64,000 bases of DNA from Bombyx mori (taxonomy: Eukaryota; Arthropoda; Insecta; Lepidoptera; Bombycidae). Shown here piece after piece: positions 30,646-41,454 of the stretch (its first letter is position 1; each line of letters starts with the position of its first letter). A program made the position numbers and the translations under genes. The DNA lies in the NCBI RefSeq assembly GCF_030269925.1, contig NC_085131.1, positions 6,495,501 to 6,559,500 on the forward strand, written 5' to 3'. The notes beneath the pieces are model-generated. The model did no database searches and was not told the DNA's origin. It worked only from the letters and a program-made list of their open reading frames with translations.

Positions 30646-33528
30646 TTAGGTTGCACGTCGACCTCTTTGTCGAGTTCGACGAGTACGGTTACCGGGGTCC
30701 CTAAGCCTGCCCCTAGTATTAGAGCTGAAGGCATCTAATGCAAAGGTTATTGGATCTGATGGATCCGTAAGGACGTGTCTAGGGCGTCGACGGTGACTGG
30801 CTCCTGCATGATCAGGATTCGGGGAGTAGTCAGCGGCGGCAACGATAAGGCGATTATCATGACGCATAGCCTTATAGAAGTATCGTTCCGACGCTGACTT
30901 CATGTATTTCCGAATTGATTCGAGGCCCAGGTCGTCGTGTAGGTCAACGTTCCTCACGAACCACGGAGCCCCGACAGCTAACCTGCAAAAGCGGGATTGT
31001 AGGGATTGGAGGGTGTCTATGTGTGTGCGGGCCGCGTGAGCGAACACCACACTCGCGTAAGTCATGACGGGCCTTATGCAAGTTTTGTAAAGTGTCACCT
31101 TGTTCCGAAGGGACATTTTACTCCGCTTACAGATCATGGGGTAGAGTCTACCGAGAATAAACGCGGCACGGTCACGGACTGATTTTATATGCGGGCGGAA
31201 TGTCATCGATGCATCCAGGGTAACGCCCAGGTACTTGACCTTCCTGGCCCAGGGTATGGGTTGTCTAAAGAGAGTAATCGGGGGTGTGAGATTCCTCCTC
31301 CTAATCCGGGAGGAAATCCGTGTGGAGCTTCCCCTCTGAAATAGCACCGCAGTACTTTTCGCTGGGTTGATGTCTATGCGCCATTTTCGGAACCACTGTC
31401 CTAGGGCTAGGGCTGCGCTCTGAAGCTTCTTCGCGATTAGGGACTTATTTCTACTAGAATAGTAAACAGTCGTGTCGTCGGCGAATAAAGCTAAATGGGT
31501 CGGCGGCGACCGGGGAATATCGTTGACGAATAAGCTAAATAGGAGGGGTGAGAGGACAGAGCCTTGCGGGACTCCAGCTGTGAGAGGTCGTGGGGAGGAG
31601 CGGGTTCCCTCGACTCGATATCGAAAAGAGCGGTTCGACAAAAAGTCCCGTATGATGAGCACGAGACTATCCGGCACGCCCATGTTGAATAGTTTGAAAA
31701 TCAAACCATTGTGCCAGACTTTGTCGAACGCTTTTGCGACGTCGAAGAAGAGAGCTCCCGTGTATAACGGTTTTGGTCGATTAAGCCCCACAAGAATGTG
31801 CTCCGTGAGGCGGTGCACCTGTTGAACGCATGAGTGATTTGTACGGAATCCGAATTGTTCATCGATAAGAATGCCCTTGGATGAGACGAAGTCTCTGAGG
31901 CGTTTGTAGAGCAGACGCTCATACAGTTTGCCTAGAGACATGAGGAGGCTAATCGGGCGGTAGCTCGTCGGATGATTTTTTGGTTTACCGGGTTTATGTA
32001 TGCCGATAACGTCCGCTTCTTTCCACACCGTGGGAAAGATACAGTTCGCCATAGCGGCATTGAAAATAGATGCCAACATCACGATGAGTTGGACGGGTAG
32101 AAGTTTAATAACGCGGTTGGATATACCGTCGGAACCGGGAGCCTTGCGAGGACGTAGGTCTTTGATCAAGTCTTTAACTTCCATCGGGGTGACGGGTGGT
32201 AACGCATCAGAGGGTGGCAAGGAGGCTCTGCGTTCTACCTCACTGTCTACTAATTCTACATGAACAGGGTCCACGGATTGAGTGCTGGGCGTGCACTGGG
32301 TTTGCAATGTATCGGCCAGCAGCTCTGCTTTTTCGTCATCATCGAACGCCGCGAGTCGGCCTGAGGGGCCTACGAGGGGGGGCATAGTTACTACCGTATC
32401 CGATTTGAGAGTACGAGCTAAGCGGTAGTAAGACCTTTGAGAGGGCGCGAGTCCTTCTAAGAAATCAGACCATCTGGCATCTCGGACTTCGGTGATGCGA
32501 GACTTTACGTCGCGTTGTAGGGCACGCATTCGAATACGATTTTCCGCGGTAGGATACCTATCGTACGCACGGATCGAGGCGTTCTTAGCTCTAAGGAGTT
32601 CCCTAATATCGTCGGGCAATTTGAAGCGGTGAAGGAAGTCCTCCGCTACAACTTGCTTCGATGACCTATCTAATGTCGAGGTGATGTGTGACGTTACGAT
32701 GTCTATGGCTTCAGCGGTATCCTGAGGAGACGGGATAGAGTCCGGACTAAACGGAAGCGATGGTGGATCAGATTCAGCCAGGCTGATGCCCAGCGTGTGC
32801 CAATCCACTACAGTCCTCGTGACGGGAACGGAATCGGGAGCGCGACCGAGCTTCATAACGACGGGACGGTGGTCTGAATCTAACTCTGAAACTACTTCGA
32901 TCGAGTGTAAGCGCAGAGTTACGTTTTTTAATAACGCTATGTCGAGTATATCCGGGCGATGCGCGATATTTAGCGGGTAGTGAGTCGGGGTTAGCGGAGC
33001 GACGATATCGAAGGCGAGATCATCGACTAACGCGTCAAGCCGCCTGCCATTCGGGGTTGTGGTGTGTGAGTTCCACCTGATGTGTTTACAATTTAGGTCG
33101 CCCGCCAGAATGACAGAGCTCCCCATACCGAGCAGCGCCTCGATATCACTGCTTAGAACGATCTTATCCGGTGGAAGATAAACGGACGCGATAACGATCG
33201 GCGCGTGTCCCGTCAGTGAGATTCGGCACACTGATGCTTCGATATTAGCGAGCGCGGGAGGATCGAGCGGGACGCAATGCAGGGCTCTTCTATAGTAAAT
33301 GACGGTACCACCACCACGGGCAGAGAGCCTGTCGTTCCTGACCATGTTATAGTTCGCGATTTTAGGGTCACGGCGCGCGGGCTTAAGTAGGGTCTCCTGC
33401 ACTAAAAAGATATCAATTTGGTGGTCACGCAGAAAGTCAGAAACCTGATCACGTTGATTTGCGAGACCGTAAGCGTTAAAAAATCCTATCGTTACGGATA
33501 GGGGCTTTATTCTACTTATATACGCCAT
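30646..33528 (-). CDS. Jockey-clade ORF2: endonuclease-reverse transcriptase, left copy
   Basis: A 960-residue protein that nicks target DNA and reverse-transcribes the element RNA at the nick. It has an N-terminal APE-like endonuclease with QET near residue 45, GDLN near 143 and SDHRP near 218. A reverse transcriptase follows with FFDVAKAFDKVWH near 593, GVPQGSVLSP near 651 and the FADD catalytic box near 682. No stop or frameshift is present. It starts three bases after the ORF1 stop and in the same frame. About a dozen residues differ from the right copy (for example FYKAM versus FDKAM near the C terminus). Confidence 0.96.
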   Translation of the reverse strand: MAYISRIKPLSVTIGFFNAYGLANQRDQVSDFLRDHQIDIFLVQETLLKPARRDPKIANYNMVRNDRLSARGGGTVIYYRRALHCVPLDPPALANIEASVCRISLTGHAPIVIASVYLPPDKIVLSSDIEALLGMGSSVILAGDLNCKHIRWNSHTTTPNGRRLDALVDDLAFDIVAPLTPTHYPLNIAHRPDILDIALLKNVTLRLHSIEVVSELDSDHRPVVMKLGRAPDSVPVTRTVVDWHTLGISLAESDPPSLPFSPDSIPSPQDTAEAIDIVTSHITSTLDRSSKQVVAEDFLHRFKLPDDIRELLRAKNASIRAYDRYPTAENRIRMRALQRDVKSRITEVRDARWSDFLEGLAPSQRSYYRLARTLKSDTVVTMPPLVGPSGRLAAFDDDEKAELLADTLQTQCTPSTQSVDPVHVELVDSEVERRASLPPSDALPPVTPMEVKDLIKDLRPRKAPGSDGISNRVIKLLPVQLIVMLASIFNAAMANCIFPTVWKEADVIGIHKPGKPKNHPTSYRPISLLMSLGKLYERLLYKRLRDFVSSKGILIDEQFGFRTNHSCVQQVHRLTEHILVGLNRPKPLYTGALFFDVAKAFDKVWHNGLIFKLFNMGVPDSLVLIIRDFLSNRSFRYRVEGTRSSPRPLTAGVPQGSVLSPLLFSLFVNDIPRSPPTHLALFADDTTVYYSSRNKSLIAKKLQSAALALGQWFRKWRIDINPAKSTAVLFQRGSSTRISSRIRRRNLTPPITLFRQPIPWARKVKYLGVTLDASMTFRPHIKSVRDRAAFILGRLYPMICKRSKMSLRNKVTLYKTCIRPVMTYASVVFAHAARTHIDTLQSLQSRFCRLAVGAPWFVRNVDLHDDLGLESIRKYMKSASERYFYKAMRHDNRLIVAAADYSPNPDHAGASHRRRPRHVLTDPSDPITFALDAFSSNTRGRLRDPGNRTRRTRQRGRRAT

Positions 33529-33531
33529 TGA

Positions 33532-35205
33532 TTACCGGCGGAGTGAGGGGAGGACGTACGTATTTAATGACGCGTATACGTCGGCGTATTCCTGCACAAC
33601 GGCGATAAAGTGTTGTGCAGTGGAGGCAGCGCGAATGGCGTCGCCCAAAGCGTTAACGCGCTCAAAGTTGATCGACTGAAAGAAGTCGATCGCTAAAGCG
33701 AGATTGTCGGACGCGGTCGGAGGGCAAGTCGCGGGAGAGGGACGAGTCGCGGGGGCGGGACGAATCGCGGAGGAGGGAGTTGTAGCCGTGTTCGTGTACG
33801 GCAGCGGTTTTGCCCAGGCCGAGACACTGGGCACCGCCGCCGGAACGAACGCTGGCTTAGCCTGCGACGCAGAGGGTGCCGAGGCTTTGATGTCTGGGCC
33901 GGAAGCTCGGAGGCGGTTTTGGCGGGCGACGCGGCGATTTATTTTAGGGGCTCGGGGGCAACCACGGTAATTCGCGGGGTGACCCTGTGTTCGACACAGG
34001 ACGCAGCTAGGCGGTTCCGTCGCGGTTTTTTGGTCGCGAGCGCAGAGGGCCGTGGCGTGATCGCCCAAACACTTAACACATCGGGGGCGCGCGTGACAGT
34101 TACGGGAAGAGTGCCCGTACAATTGACAGTTATGGCACTGGCTAGGAGTGCCTTTTTTATGGGGGGCTTCGACAGCGATACCAGAGAGCCTACAGACGGT
34201 CTGTGTGTTAAAGATTTTCTTACCCTCGGGGGTAGGCTGGAGAGCGACTAGAACCATATTATATGGCTCCCTACCGCGACCGGTGTGCATACGGTGCACA
34301 GAATTCACTGGTAGGCCTTGTTCTAACAGGTCGGCTTTTACGAGCTCTACATCTAACTCTTTAGGGATTCCGCGTATTACAACGCGGAGTTCGCGCTCCT
34401 CCTGGAGCGTATACGTATGGAAACTTATACGCTCCTTACGGAGGTAAGAAGAGAGGGCCCTATGGTCGTCGGGTGTTTGAACCTTAATTTGAATGCCGTT
34501 CGCGAGGTTACGGGCATTCGTAAAATTTATATTTTTGGCCTTAAGGGCCAGGCAAACTCGATCCCAAGCTGCCTTCTCCTGAAGGATAACCGGGGGAGGG
34601 GTCTGGGTTTTATTTTGTGCCACCGGACGCGGCGACGGAGTGGCACGGGCTGGGGGCGCAACGGGAGTCTGAGGGCGGGGGCGCGACGCGTTCACGGCTT
34701 TGCTAATTTTAGCGGCCGCGGGAGCTCGAGACTCCGCGGCACGCTTCTTACCCTTCTGTACCAGGGTGAATCCATCCGTCGATGAGGCGGGGGCGAGGTC
34801 GACCTCCATGTCCGAGTCAGAGTCGGAGCACGAGGAGGCGGGTGCAGGCGACCTACGAGCAAGTGTAGGTGTTTTAGAGGGCGCGACGGAGGCCGCGGAT
34901 GATCGCTCAGCTGAAACGATGGTCACGGCGGACGACGCAGCAGCTTTTCTCGCCAGTATAGGCGACACGGGAGCGGCAGGCACGACAGAGGCTGCGGTGC
35001 TCAATGCAGAAGCTCTGCACGCAGGTACAGGCGACGCAGGAGCAGCGAGCGCGGCGGAGTCCTCGAGAGGGCTCGCAGTGTGATTGGCCTTGAAGGCCAA
35101 AAACTCCGAGGCGAGCTGTGGGTGGCGAAGTCGGAGGAATTCCGCGAATACAGCGTCCATGATCGCTGAGTACCCAGGTGGGGCGGCCCCGGGTCTTGAA
35201 AACAC
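33532..35205 (-). CDS. Jockey-clade ORF1: gag-like nucleic-acid-binding protein, left copy
   Basis: Up to 557 residues. An Ala/Ser/Pro-rich N-terminal half is followed from about residue 210 by the conserved Jockey gag region, and then three zinc knuckles from about residue 356: CHNCQLYGHSSRNC, CVKCLGDHATALC and CVLCRTQGHPANYRGC. It is expected to package element RNA. An internal Met at residue 16 (MDAVFAEFLRL) is an equally plausible start. One residue differs from the right copy (AWAKP versus AWSKP). Confidence 0.94.
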   Translation of the reverse strand: MFSRPGAAPPGYSAIMDAVFAEFLRLRHPQLASEFLAFKANHTASPLEDSAALAAPASPVPACRASALSTAASVVPAAPVSPILARKAAASSAVTIVSAERSSAASVAPSKTPTLARRSPAPASSCSDSDSDMEVDLAPASSTDGFTLVQKGKKRAAESRAPAAAKISKAVNASRPRPQTPVAPPARATPSPRPVAQNKTQTPPPVILQEKAAWDRVCLALKAKNINFTNARNLANGIQIKVQTPDDHRALSSYLRKERISFHTYTLQEERELRVVIRGIPKELDVELVKADLLEQGLPVNSVHRMHTGRGREPYNMVLVALQPTPEGKKIFNTQTVCRLSGIAVEAPHKKGTPSQCHNCQLYGHSSRNCHARPRCVKCLGDHATALCARDQKTATEPPSCVLCRTQGHPANYRGCPRAPKINRRVARQNRLRASGPDIKASAPSASQAKPAFVPAAVPSVSAWAKPLPYTNTATTPSSAIRPAPATRPSPATCPPTASDNLALAIDFFQSINFERVNALGDAIRAASTAQHFIAVVQEYADVYASLNTYVLPSLRR

Positions 35206-35564
35206 TCGCCTTGCGGCGAGGCCCCAACTTCTCGGACCTGAGCGGTTCTATTGAACACAGGTGGCAATGCGGCGCGATTACTACAGGACAAAGAAAAAGC
35301 ACAACAAAACAGAAATTACGAAAAGAAACAAAACAAATAAATACTTGCAGGAAACCACTTTGTCGGCAGATGTACCACGAACACAGAAACAACAAAAGGA
35401 AACAAAACAAATAAAAACTTCCAGAAAGAGCACTTAGTCGGCAGATGTACCACAAACACAGGCCGCGCGAACAATGGCCGGGCTAACAAAAGCCGGGCGA
35501 ACAAAGACCGGGCGATCGAGTGGACGATGAGCACGTCCGCACGTGACGGGTGCCTCTATCGGAA

Positions 35565-35645
35565 TGCCAGCGGGATTCGAACACTGGTGCATCGCTAGAT
35601 ACAAATGCACCGGACATCTTATCCTTTAGGCCACGACGACTTCTA
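35565..35645 (-). mobile_element. Bm1-type SINE, tRNA-like head (right part of interrupted copy)
   Basis: The reverse complement reads GTCGTCGTGGCCTAAAGGAT ... GTGTTCGAATCCCGCTGGC. These are the A-box- and B-box-like elements of Bm1. Joined to 29,930-30,393 it makes one SINE. The Jockey element entered just after the B box. Confidence 0.88.
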
Positions 35646-36249
35646 TACGCCTTCTAATCCAATCAATCAAAAATCAGTCATGCGTTCTGGTTTCAAGGAT
35701 TGAATATTCGTTATACGATCCAATTGCGACTACGACTTATTGTTTCAATGTGGGTGTCGTATATGTATATAGACTTTTTCTGCGGTCTTTGCGTGTCATA
35801 GACATAATTAAAACCACATATGGCTTAATCACTCGTTTCGATCAATTCTATAGACTCCAATCGTTTTTAACTAGATGGTCCAAGAGCTCCGTAAGTAGAT
35901 GGATGAACCACAAACACATACATTTCATAATCAAGTTTTGTACTTATGTATCTGTATTGGTGACGTATTTAGTGGTTCTCAAGGCCCATAAATACTACAA
36001 GATGACATGACATTCGCTATCCCAGGGTCAACGTCTCATTTGTACAATGATGAGGATTCGTCTTGCATGTAAACTTGATAGTATTATTTTTGCGGTAAAA
36101 ATCGACTGGTCCAATTTTATTGATAATCTGAATTAGATTTTCATATCGGCTTAACATAATTGCGCAGAATTAAAATACGCAGTAGGAGACCTAATACTAC
36201 TGTCTAACACTGATTTGCTTGCTACACCGTGCTACAATTTTATAATTTA
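35646..36249. other. Non-coding stretch
   Basis: A spacer between the Bm1 head and a Helitron. No gene or clear repeat is seen. Confidence 0.4.
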
Positions 36250-36499
36250 CTAGCTGTAACCGTCCGCTTCGCTGGGCATTTAAAATTAACATTATTATTT
36301 CTCACCCCCACAAAGATTCTCATCATTAACGCGCCCGCAACTGGTGTAGGGAGTCCAACACTCATATAAATAGTAGCCTATCTATTAAGTATATGTATTT
36401 TCTACATGGATACCAAGTTTCAAGTCCACCAGATGCATGGTTTAGTAGTTATAACGGAACATCCGTAAAAACCACTCTAGATTTATATATTAGTATAGA
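36250..36499 (-). mobile_element. Short non-autonomous Helitron-like element
   Basis: Plus strand A|CTAGCTGTAACCGTCCGCTT at the left and ATTAGTATAGA|T at the right. Read in reverse it starts TCTATACTAATATATAAAT and ends in CTAG. It contains GCATGGTTTAGTAGTTATAA, common in lepidopteran repeats of this kind. Confidence 0.65.
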
Positions 36500-37695
36500 T
36501 TTCGATACTTTGATTTTGCTGTTTTTTTAAACTTTTATATCATATACAAGCCCAATCAGCACGTCCGCTTCGTCATCGCCGGTACCGAATGAAAATCAGT
36601 GTTGGTTATTTTCACGCAGCAAACATTACGGTCGGGGTCGTCGGGTTCGGATGATAAAAAATATATGTTTTTTTTTGTGACAAATCTAATCATTTCGCTT
36701 TTTTTTTCGCCTATACACCGTCTACGTTTATACCTACAATATCCATAAGTAACAAAACATAAAATCTTATCGCAAAGAAGACATACAATTGAACGAAGAA
36801 GCGTTCGATTTGTCATTGACGTCTGTAACTTTTTACTGCTTCCTAATGGTTACTGACGGTGGAGCCGCTTGTAACAAATGACAGTCTCGAACACCATGTG
36901 GTCCGGAAATAATGAAAAAAGGGAACGCTGAGACACTGGTTTCGTTTCAAATTTGTTCTCTGACCAAGAGACTTCGGACAACGTAAGGATAATTGCGGAC
37001 ATGTCTTTAACGCTGTGGGCCTGGCTTGCCGAGTTTATCTATTGTGTTTTACGTCACACACATAAACGACGCGTTATAAAACGGTATAAGCAATTGAGGA
37101 TTATATTACCCATAGCATGTATACATGTAAAACAGACAAACGTTTTTAATAAATTTAATGAATCAACTATAACAATTGCTGATTGCCATTTTAATTTAAC
37201 ACAAGGAGCAGGTATGACAACTTTGTTGATTGTACTCAATTCTGCCCAGAAGAAAAATGTATTCTGACCTAATTGATATTTTGGCGTGATGTATTATTAT
37301 ATCGTGACATATTCTATTTGAGAATAACCTTTATCGTAATTAATTAAATAGCGGTTTTGGATGAAATTAGAACAAAAAATATATATTGTAATACGGACTA
37401 ACAAAAAACACTATCGACAGGGACACAAAGGGTAATTTTGTGCTATTGCTCTTTATAAATTGTTTCAATAAACAGACACAGTTCTGTTGCTGTACAATAT
37501 TAGTATTTATATATAACTTTTTAAATATCTTCCTCAAAATCGCTATCAGAAAGTCAAGTAGTCGAAATAAATCAATGTTTTCACTTTGCAGGAACTTCAT
37601 GGGAAACAAAGTTAAAAGATGTTTTCGGTGTTCGCGTTTGAACTCACAGAGTGATGATGATGTAGCGATATTTCAGAAAACTTTATATCAGTAAC
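36500..37695. other. Non-coding stretch, no gene recognised
   Basis: A GC-richer patch at 36,560-36,660 and short overlapping ORFs on both strands show no recognisable domain. It is probably repeat remnants. Confidence 0.4.
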
Positions 37696-37699
37696 TCAC

Positions 37700-37752
37700 C
37701 CGCATTCCTAGCTTCCTCTTTGATTACTGTTTCGCTGGCAAGTCCCGCTGAA
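37700..37752 (-). CDS. Candidate 53-bp upstream exon of the Dscam-like gene
   Basis: The acceptor is TATTTCCAG and the donor GCGG|GTGAGT. Only one frame is open, reading SAGLASETVIKEEARNA. Phase agrees with the neighbouring candidate exons (AG|T on one side, G|GA on the other). No recognisable domain. Confidence 0.3.
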
Positions 37753-37989
37753 CTGGAAATAACAAGTTCATAAAAACTTATTCGAAAATAATCATAATTT
37801 TATTAAGAGTGCCTGAATCTGCTGACGCTATTTACGTTACCTACAGTGAAACCTTCCACTGCTCTTACTGAATTCACAAATTAATTCTTTGAGAGGTCAT
37901 TCCAGAACATTTTTTTCCAGATGTAATACCAGTTCTCTGACCTCACACGGTTAACCTACTTCCCTATACTATCCCGATTTAATATACTA

Positions 37990-38355
37990 ATTCAAATACT
38001 CATCATTTCATCATTCTCCTGTCCTTCTCCCAGTCACCTGGGGGCATGTTTTCTCCTTCCATACTCTTCTATCATATGCCATTTCTTCTCTCACTCCCCT
38101 CTTACCCATATGGTCTTTTGCGCAATCCCTCCATTTCTTCTTAGGTCTACCTCTTCCTCTATATCCTTTCACATTCATAGTTAATACTCTCTTACCAACC
38201 TCATTTTCATTTCGTTCCCATTCATTTTCATCACATGTCCATACCATCCCAAACGCGCACTTTCAGACTTCCTCTAACATATTCATTCCGGACTCTATCC
38301 ATTCTCGTTACTCCACTCATCCATCGCAACATTCGTATCTCTGCTGCATGCAATC
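37990..38355 (-). mobile_element. 5'-truncated RTE-like LINE, 3' coding end
   Basis: The minus strand reads MVWTCDENEWERNENEVGKR, then VLTMNVKGYRGRGRPKKKWR and a DCAKDHMGKRGV segment. The G-R-G-R-P-K-K-x-W-x-D-C-x-K-D motif is the familiar C-terminal end of RTE-type reverse transcriptases in insects. Upstream (to 38,355) the same ORF is readable with interruptions. It is a dead fragment. Confidence 0.8.
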
Positions 38356-38894
38356 GCTAATTCAAATACTAATTATTATAATTAAAACTACTTTTATCGT
38401 ACAACCTTGTGTTTATCTGTTTTCGGTTAAATATTTTGCTATGCTTCAAATACTTTATAGTACCGAAAATAACTTTTACTATGGCTAAGAGTTGCTAAAG
38501 TCATAAATGTATTCTGGTATATTTGCAGATTGGTACAATAATAGCCAGCTTGGGACATATTACATAAATATACATAGGCTATAAAGTAAATAAAAAAGTA
38601 CAGAGCTGGTCGTCTATATATTTATGGGGCTTGTGCGAACCTGTGTGCCGTGTATTTACAGAATATTCAATCGCTACCAAAATGTATGAACAATGGATAT
38701 TCAGGGGGCTACGTTTGAGTGTTTTGATGTTTAATTATATTCCGAATTGGGAAAACATATAACACCTCAGAATTTGCTTTCAACAATTACAAATTAATCA
38801 ACAGACGTATTAAATTTTCGCGTAGCACGACATTTGTTTGATTGTCAAATTAAATAATAATAATGAGTAAAGAACAGTTAAGCGTGATGTTTAC

Positions 38895-39012
38895 CTGTTG
38901 ACGTTTTGTTCCTTATTCATCAGTCCCGTGTTTTCGTTTCTTAAACAAAGAGAATAACGTTTTCCTCCGCCGTGTGAACTCCGCGAGACGTATCTTGCTT
39001 TGTTCTCGACGC
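38895..39012 (-). CDS. Candidate 118-bp upstream exon of the Dscam-like gene
   Basis: The acceptor is TGTGTCACAG and the donor CAACAG|GTAAAC. Only one frame is open, reading VENKARYVSRSSHGGGKRYS then LCLRNENTGLMNKEQNVN. It splices in phase to the candidate exon at 37.7 kb. The GC content is above its surroundings. No known domain; it might be chance. Confidence 0.3.
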
Positions 39013-39297
39013 CTGTGACACAATTTATTTAGTATAACGTAACAGAATTACATGAACGACGTTTAGATCAATCGCTGGTGGTTAAAGTAATGTAACATTC
39101 TTAAAGCATTTTCAAATCTACGCAGAGAATGTAAACCTTTTTTTTAAACCTAAATATTTTAATAGTCGGTAACGTAAGGGAATATTGCTACTACACGCGG
39201 ACGGGTAGGTGCGCTCACGGGGCTCAACCGGAGAGAACTTGCTAATGTTAAGGGTTGCAAATCAGTGTCAAGAAAATAGTAGCATATAACATAGCAC

Positions 39298-39594
39298 TAG
39301 ATGAGACCGAGCTTTGCTCGGTTTTTGATAACGCCATTGTGGTGTCTTTAAAGCGGTTAGTTGCCCTCAATTAAGAAAAATAGTATTATTATTCACCAAT
39401 AAATGTCAGGAAGAGTTGATTATTGAAAACATGAATAAAACAATATTTCCTGAAAATAAATCGTAGCTAAATCGATTTATCGCCTCCGAAATCCCCTGTA
39501 TACTAAATTTTATGAAAATCGTTGGAGCCGTTTCCGAGATTCAGATTATATATAAGTATATATATACAAGAATTGCTCGTTTAAAAGTATAAGA
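39298..39594 (-). mobile_element. Short Helitron, TC-TTATACCTTTAAACGAGC family, copy 3
   Basis: The minus strand begins A|TCTTATACTTTTAAACGAGC and ends with a perfect hairpin ACCGAGC-AAA-GCTCGGT followed by CTCATCTAG|T. This is the canonical Helitron 3' end (stem-loop shortly before CTRR) and identifies the whole family. Confidence 0.88.
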
Positions 39595-41145
39595 TATGTA
39601 GCTACATACAGGCTGTAAACAGATAGTTCCCGAAGTCTAAGCGCTAATAATCTGATAGATTAATGCAAACGAAAATTCAAGTGCCTTTTATTATTTTACT
39701 AAGCTGAGCGTAAGTACTTCTCATTTCAATGAGTTTAGATTTCGTGAATCCGCTATTCAAAACGAAACGATATTATGACGATATTATAATTCATGAATCA
39801 GCAGATATCTAACTGAGTTTAACGCAAGGAATCTCAATAAATACAATGCTTGGTCGTGACATTTGTTTTCTTTTGTTTAATCATCTCCGTAATTATAAAC
39901 ATTATTAATAGGCTACGTTTTTAAAAATAAATCCGAAGCAATGAACATAATAGTGAAGAATGAAATCTTAAGGTAGCCACGCCGCGCGCAAGCAAAGTGG
40001 CTAACCTTTATCTTAAGTAGTGCTGAATGACCACGCGGCGCCACGCCATCCTGGGTATTGTGAAGGGTAAGATAGCCGCTAACCCAATGAAGATGAGACT
40101 TCAATTTATTGTCTCAAGGTCGTATTCACGTTGTGCTATCTATGACCGGCTGTCTGTTGTAGCTACTTATGTATATTAAACTTTAAACGTTGTATGTATG
40201 TTAATAAACGCTTCACAGCTTGTCCCTTATTTATTTTCTTTGCTATTTTTTTATCTTTTATAAAATCCATAAAAATAATATTGCTCCGTGCATCCGTGCA
40301 GTACAGACGTGTTAGCGATCTTTCCAAAAACATTCATTTCACCGACAAACCATTTTAAACTGAAGCAACATATGCTCTTGATTACAATTTGCCGTGAAGT
40401 GCAGTGCGAGAAAAATAAAATTTATTTAACTTATTTTAAAACCACTACTATTACAATTTCGACCATAACAGTTTGAGCAGTGACTACAAATTCGCCTGAC
40501 CTCTTCGTGCACCTTACAACAAAGTCACTAATTGAGCCACGGATCTACAATGAGCGTACTACGCTCACCGAATGGAGGCGGCGTGTCTCAAACGTATGGA
40601 GGATCTCAACCAAACCCATCGGTAACTCCTGATTTTGATACTCCAAAAATTACATTTAGAAATAAACGAAGGTCATCTAATAGCAACGATTGTGTCATCG
40701 AAAAAATCTTAGATGTGAAGAAACAGATGGCAGAAATGATGTCTCTTATGGCGTCAAGTAGTGTTGCCCAAACTGAGAATATAAACAGATTGTACCAAGA
40801 TGTCAGTGCTATGAAAGGGCAAGTTGATAAAATATGTAACAATATTGAATCCATCATCATCGAACAGGAAAAATTGAAGGTGGATGTGTCAAACGTGATG
40901 ACGTCTACCAGTATATTGGGAAATAAAATTGAACTTCTTGAAAAAGAAGTGGAAGGACTTAAGTTTAAATCGTTGCATACACAAGAATCTGCGTCCATGA
41001 ATCGCGTGAATTATAACAAGATGATTGCCGAATGTCAAGAACGTAGTCAGCGAGCAAAAAATATAATCGTATGCGGTGTCATAGAAGCCACCTCATTCCG
41101 ATAGAGGCACCCGTCACGTGCGGACGTGCTCATCGTCCACTCGAT

Positions 41146-41205
41146 CGCCCGGTCTTTGTTCGCCCGGCTTTTGTTAGCCCGGCCATTGTTCGCGCGGCCT
41201 GTGTT
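41146..41205 (+). repeat. Four 15-bp tandem repeats in the Jockey 5' UTR
   Basis: CGCCCGGTCTTTGTT, CGCCCGGCTTTTGTT, AGCCCGGCCATTGTT and CGCGCGGCCTGTGTT follow one another without gaps. The same array is present in the left copy near 35,455-35,514. Next to it lies a duplicated ~75-bp unit. This is the region where the internal RNA polymerase II promoter of Jockey-type elements is expected. Confidence 0.9.
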
Positions 41206-41350
41206 TGTGGTACATCTGCCGACTAAGTGCTCTTTCTGGAAGTTTTTATTTGTTTTGTTTCCTTTTGTTGTTTCTGTGTTCGTGGTACATCTGCCGACAA
41301 AGTGGTTTCCTGCAAGTATTTATTTGTTTTGTTTCTTTTCGTAATTTCTG
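41203..41350 (+). repeat. Duplicated ~75-bp unit in the Jockey 5' UTR
   Basis: Two direct units each begin GTGTTYGTGGTACATCTGCC and end with TTATTTGTTTTGTTTC and a T-rich segment. They differ at a few positions. The left copy carries the same pair. Confidence 0.85.
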
Positions 41351-41454
41351 TTTTGTTGTGCTTTTTCTTTGTCCTGTAGTAATCGCGCCGCATTGCCACC
41401 TGTGTTCAATAGAACCGCTCAGGTCCGAGAAGTTGGGGCCTCGCCGCAAGGCGA

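Larger units (their letters stand above)
30394..35564 (-). mobile_element. Full-length Jockey-clade LINE, left copy
   Basis: About 5.17 kb. On the minus strand it has a 5' UTR with tandem repeats, gag-like ORF1, endonuclease-reverse transcriptase ORF2, a short 3' UTR and an A-tail of about 24 (T-run 30,394-30,417). The target-site duplication TGCCAGCGGG lies at 30,384-30,393 and 35,565-35,574, inside a Bm1 SINE. Both ORFs are open. It is nearly identical to the right copy, so insertion is recent and the family was active lately. Confidence 0.96.

Noticed and set aside
34417..35083. Plus-strand ORFs of 122 and 127 codons, and their mirrors at 41.58-42.24 kb
   Set aside because: They are antisense to GC-rich gag ORF1 and appear identically in both Jockey copies. 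They are composition shadows.
36953..37267. 104-codon plus-strand ORF
   Set aside because: No domain, AT-rich composition, overlapped by another ORF of similar size on the other strand. It looks like chance.
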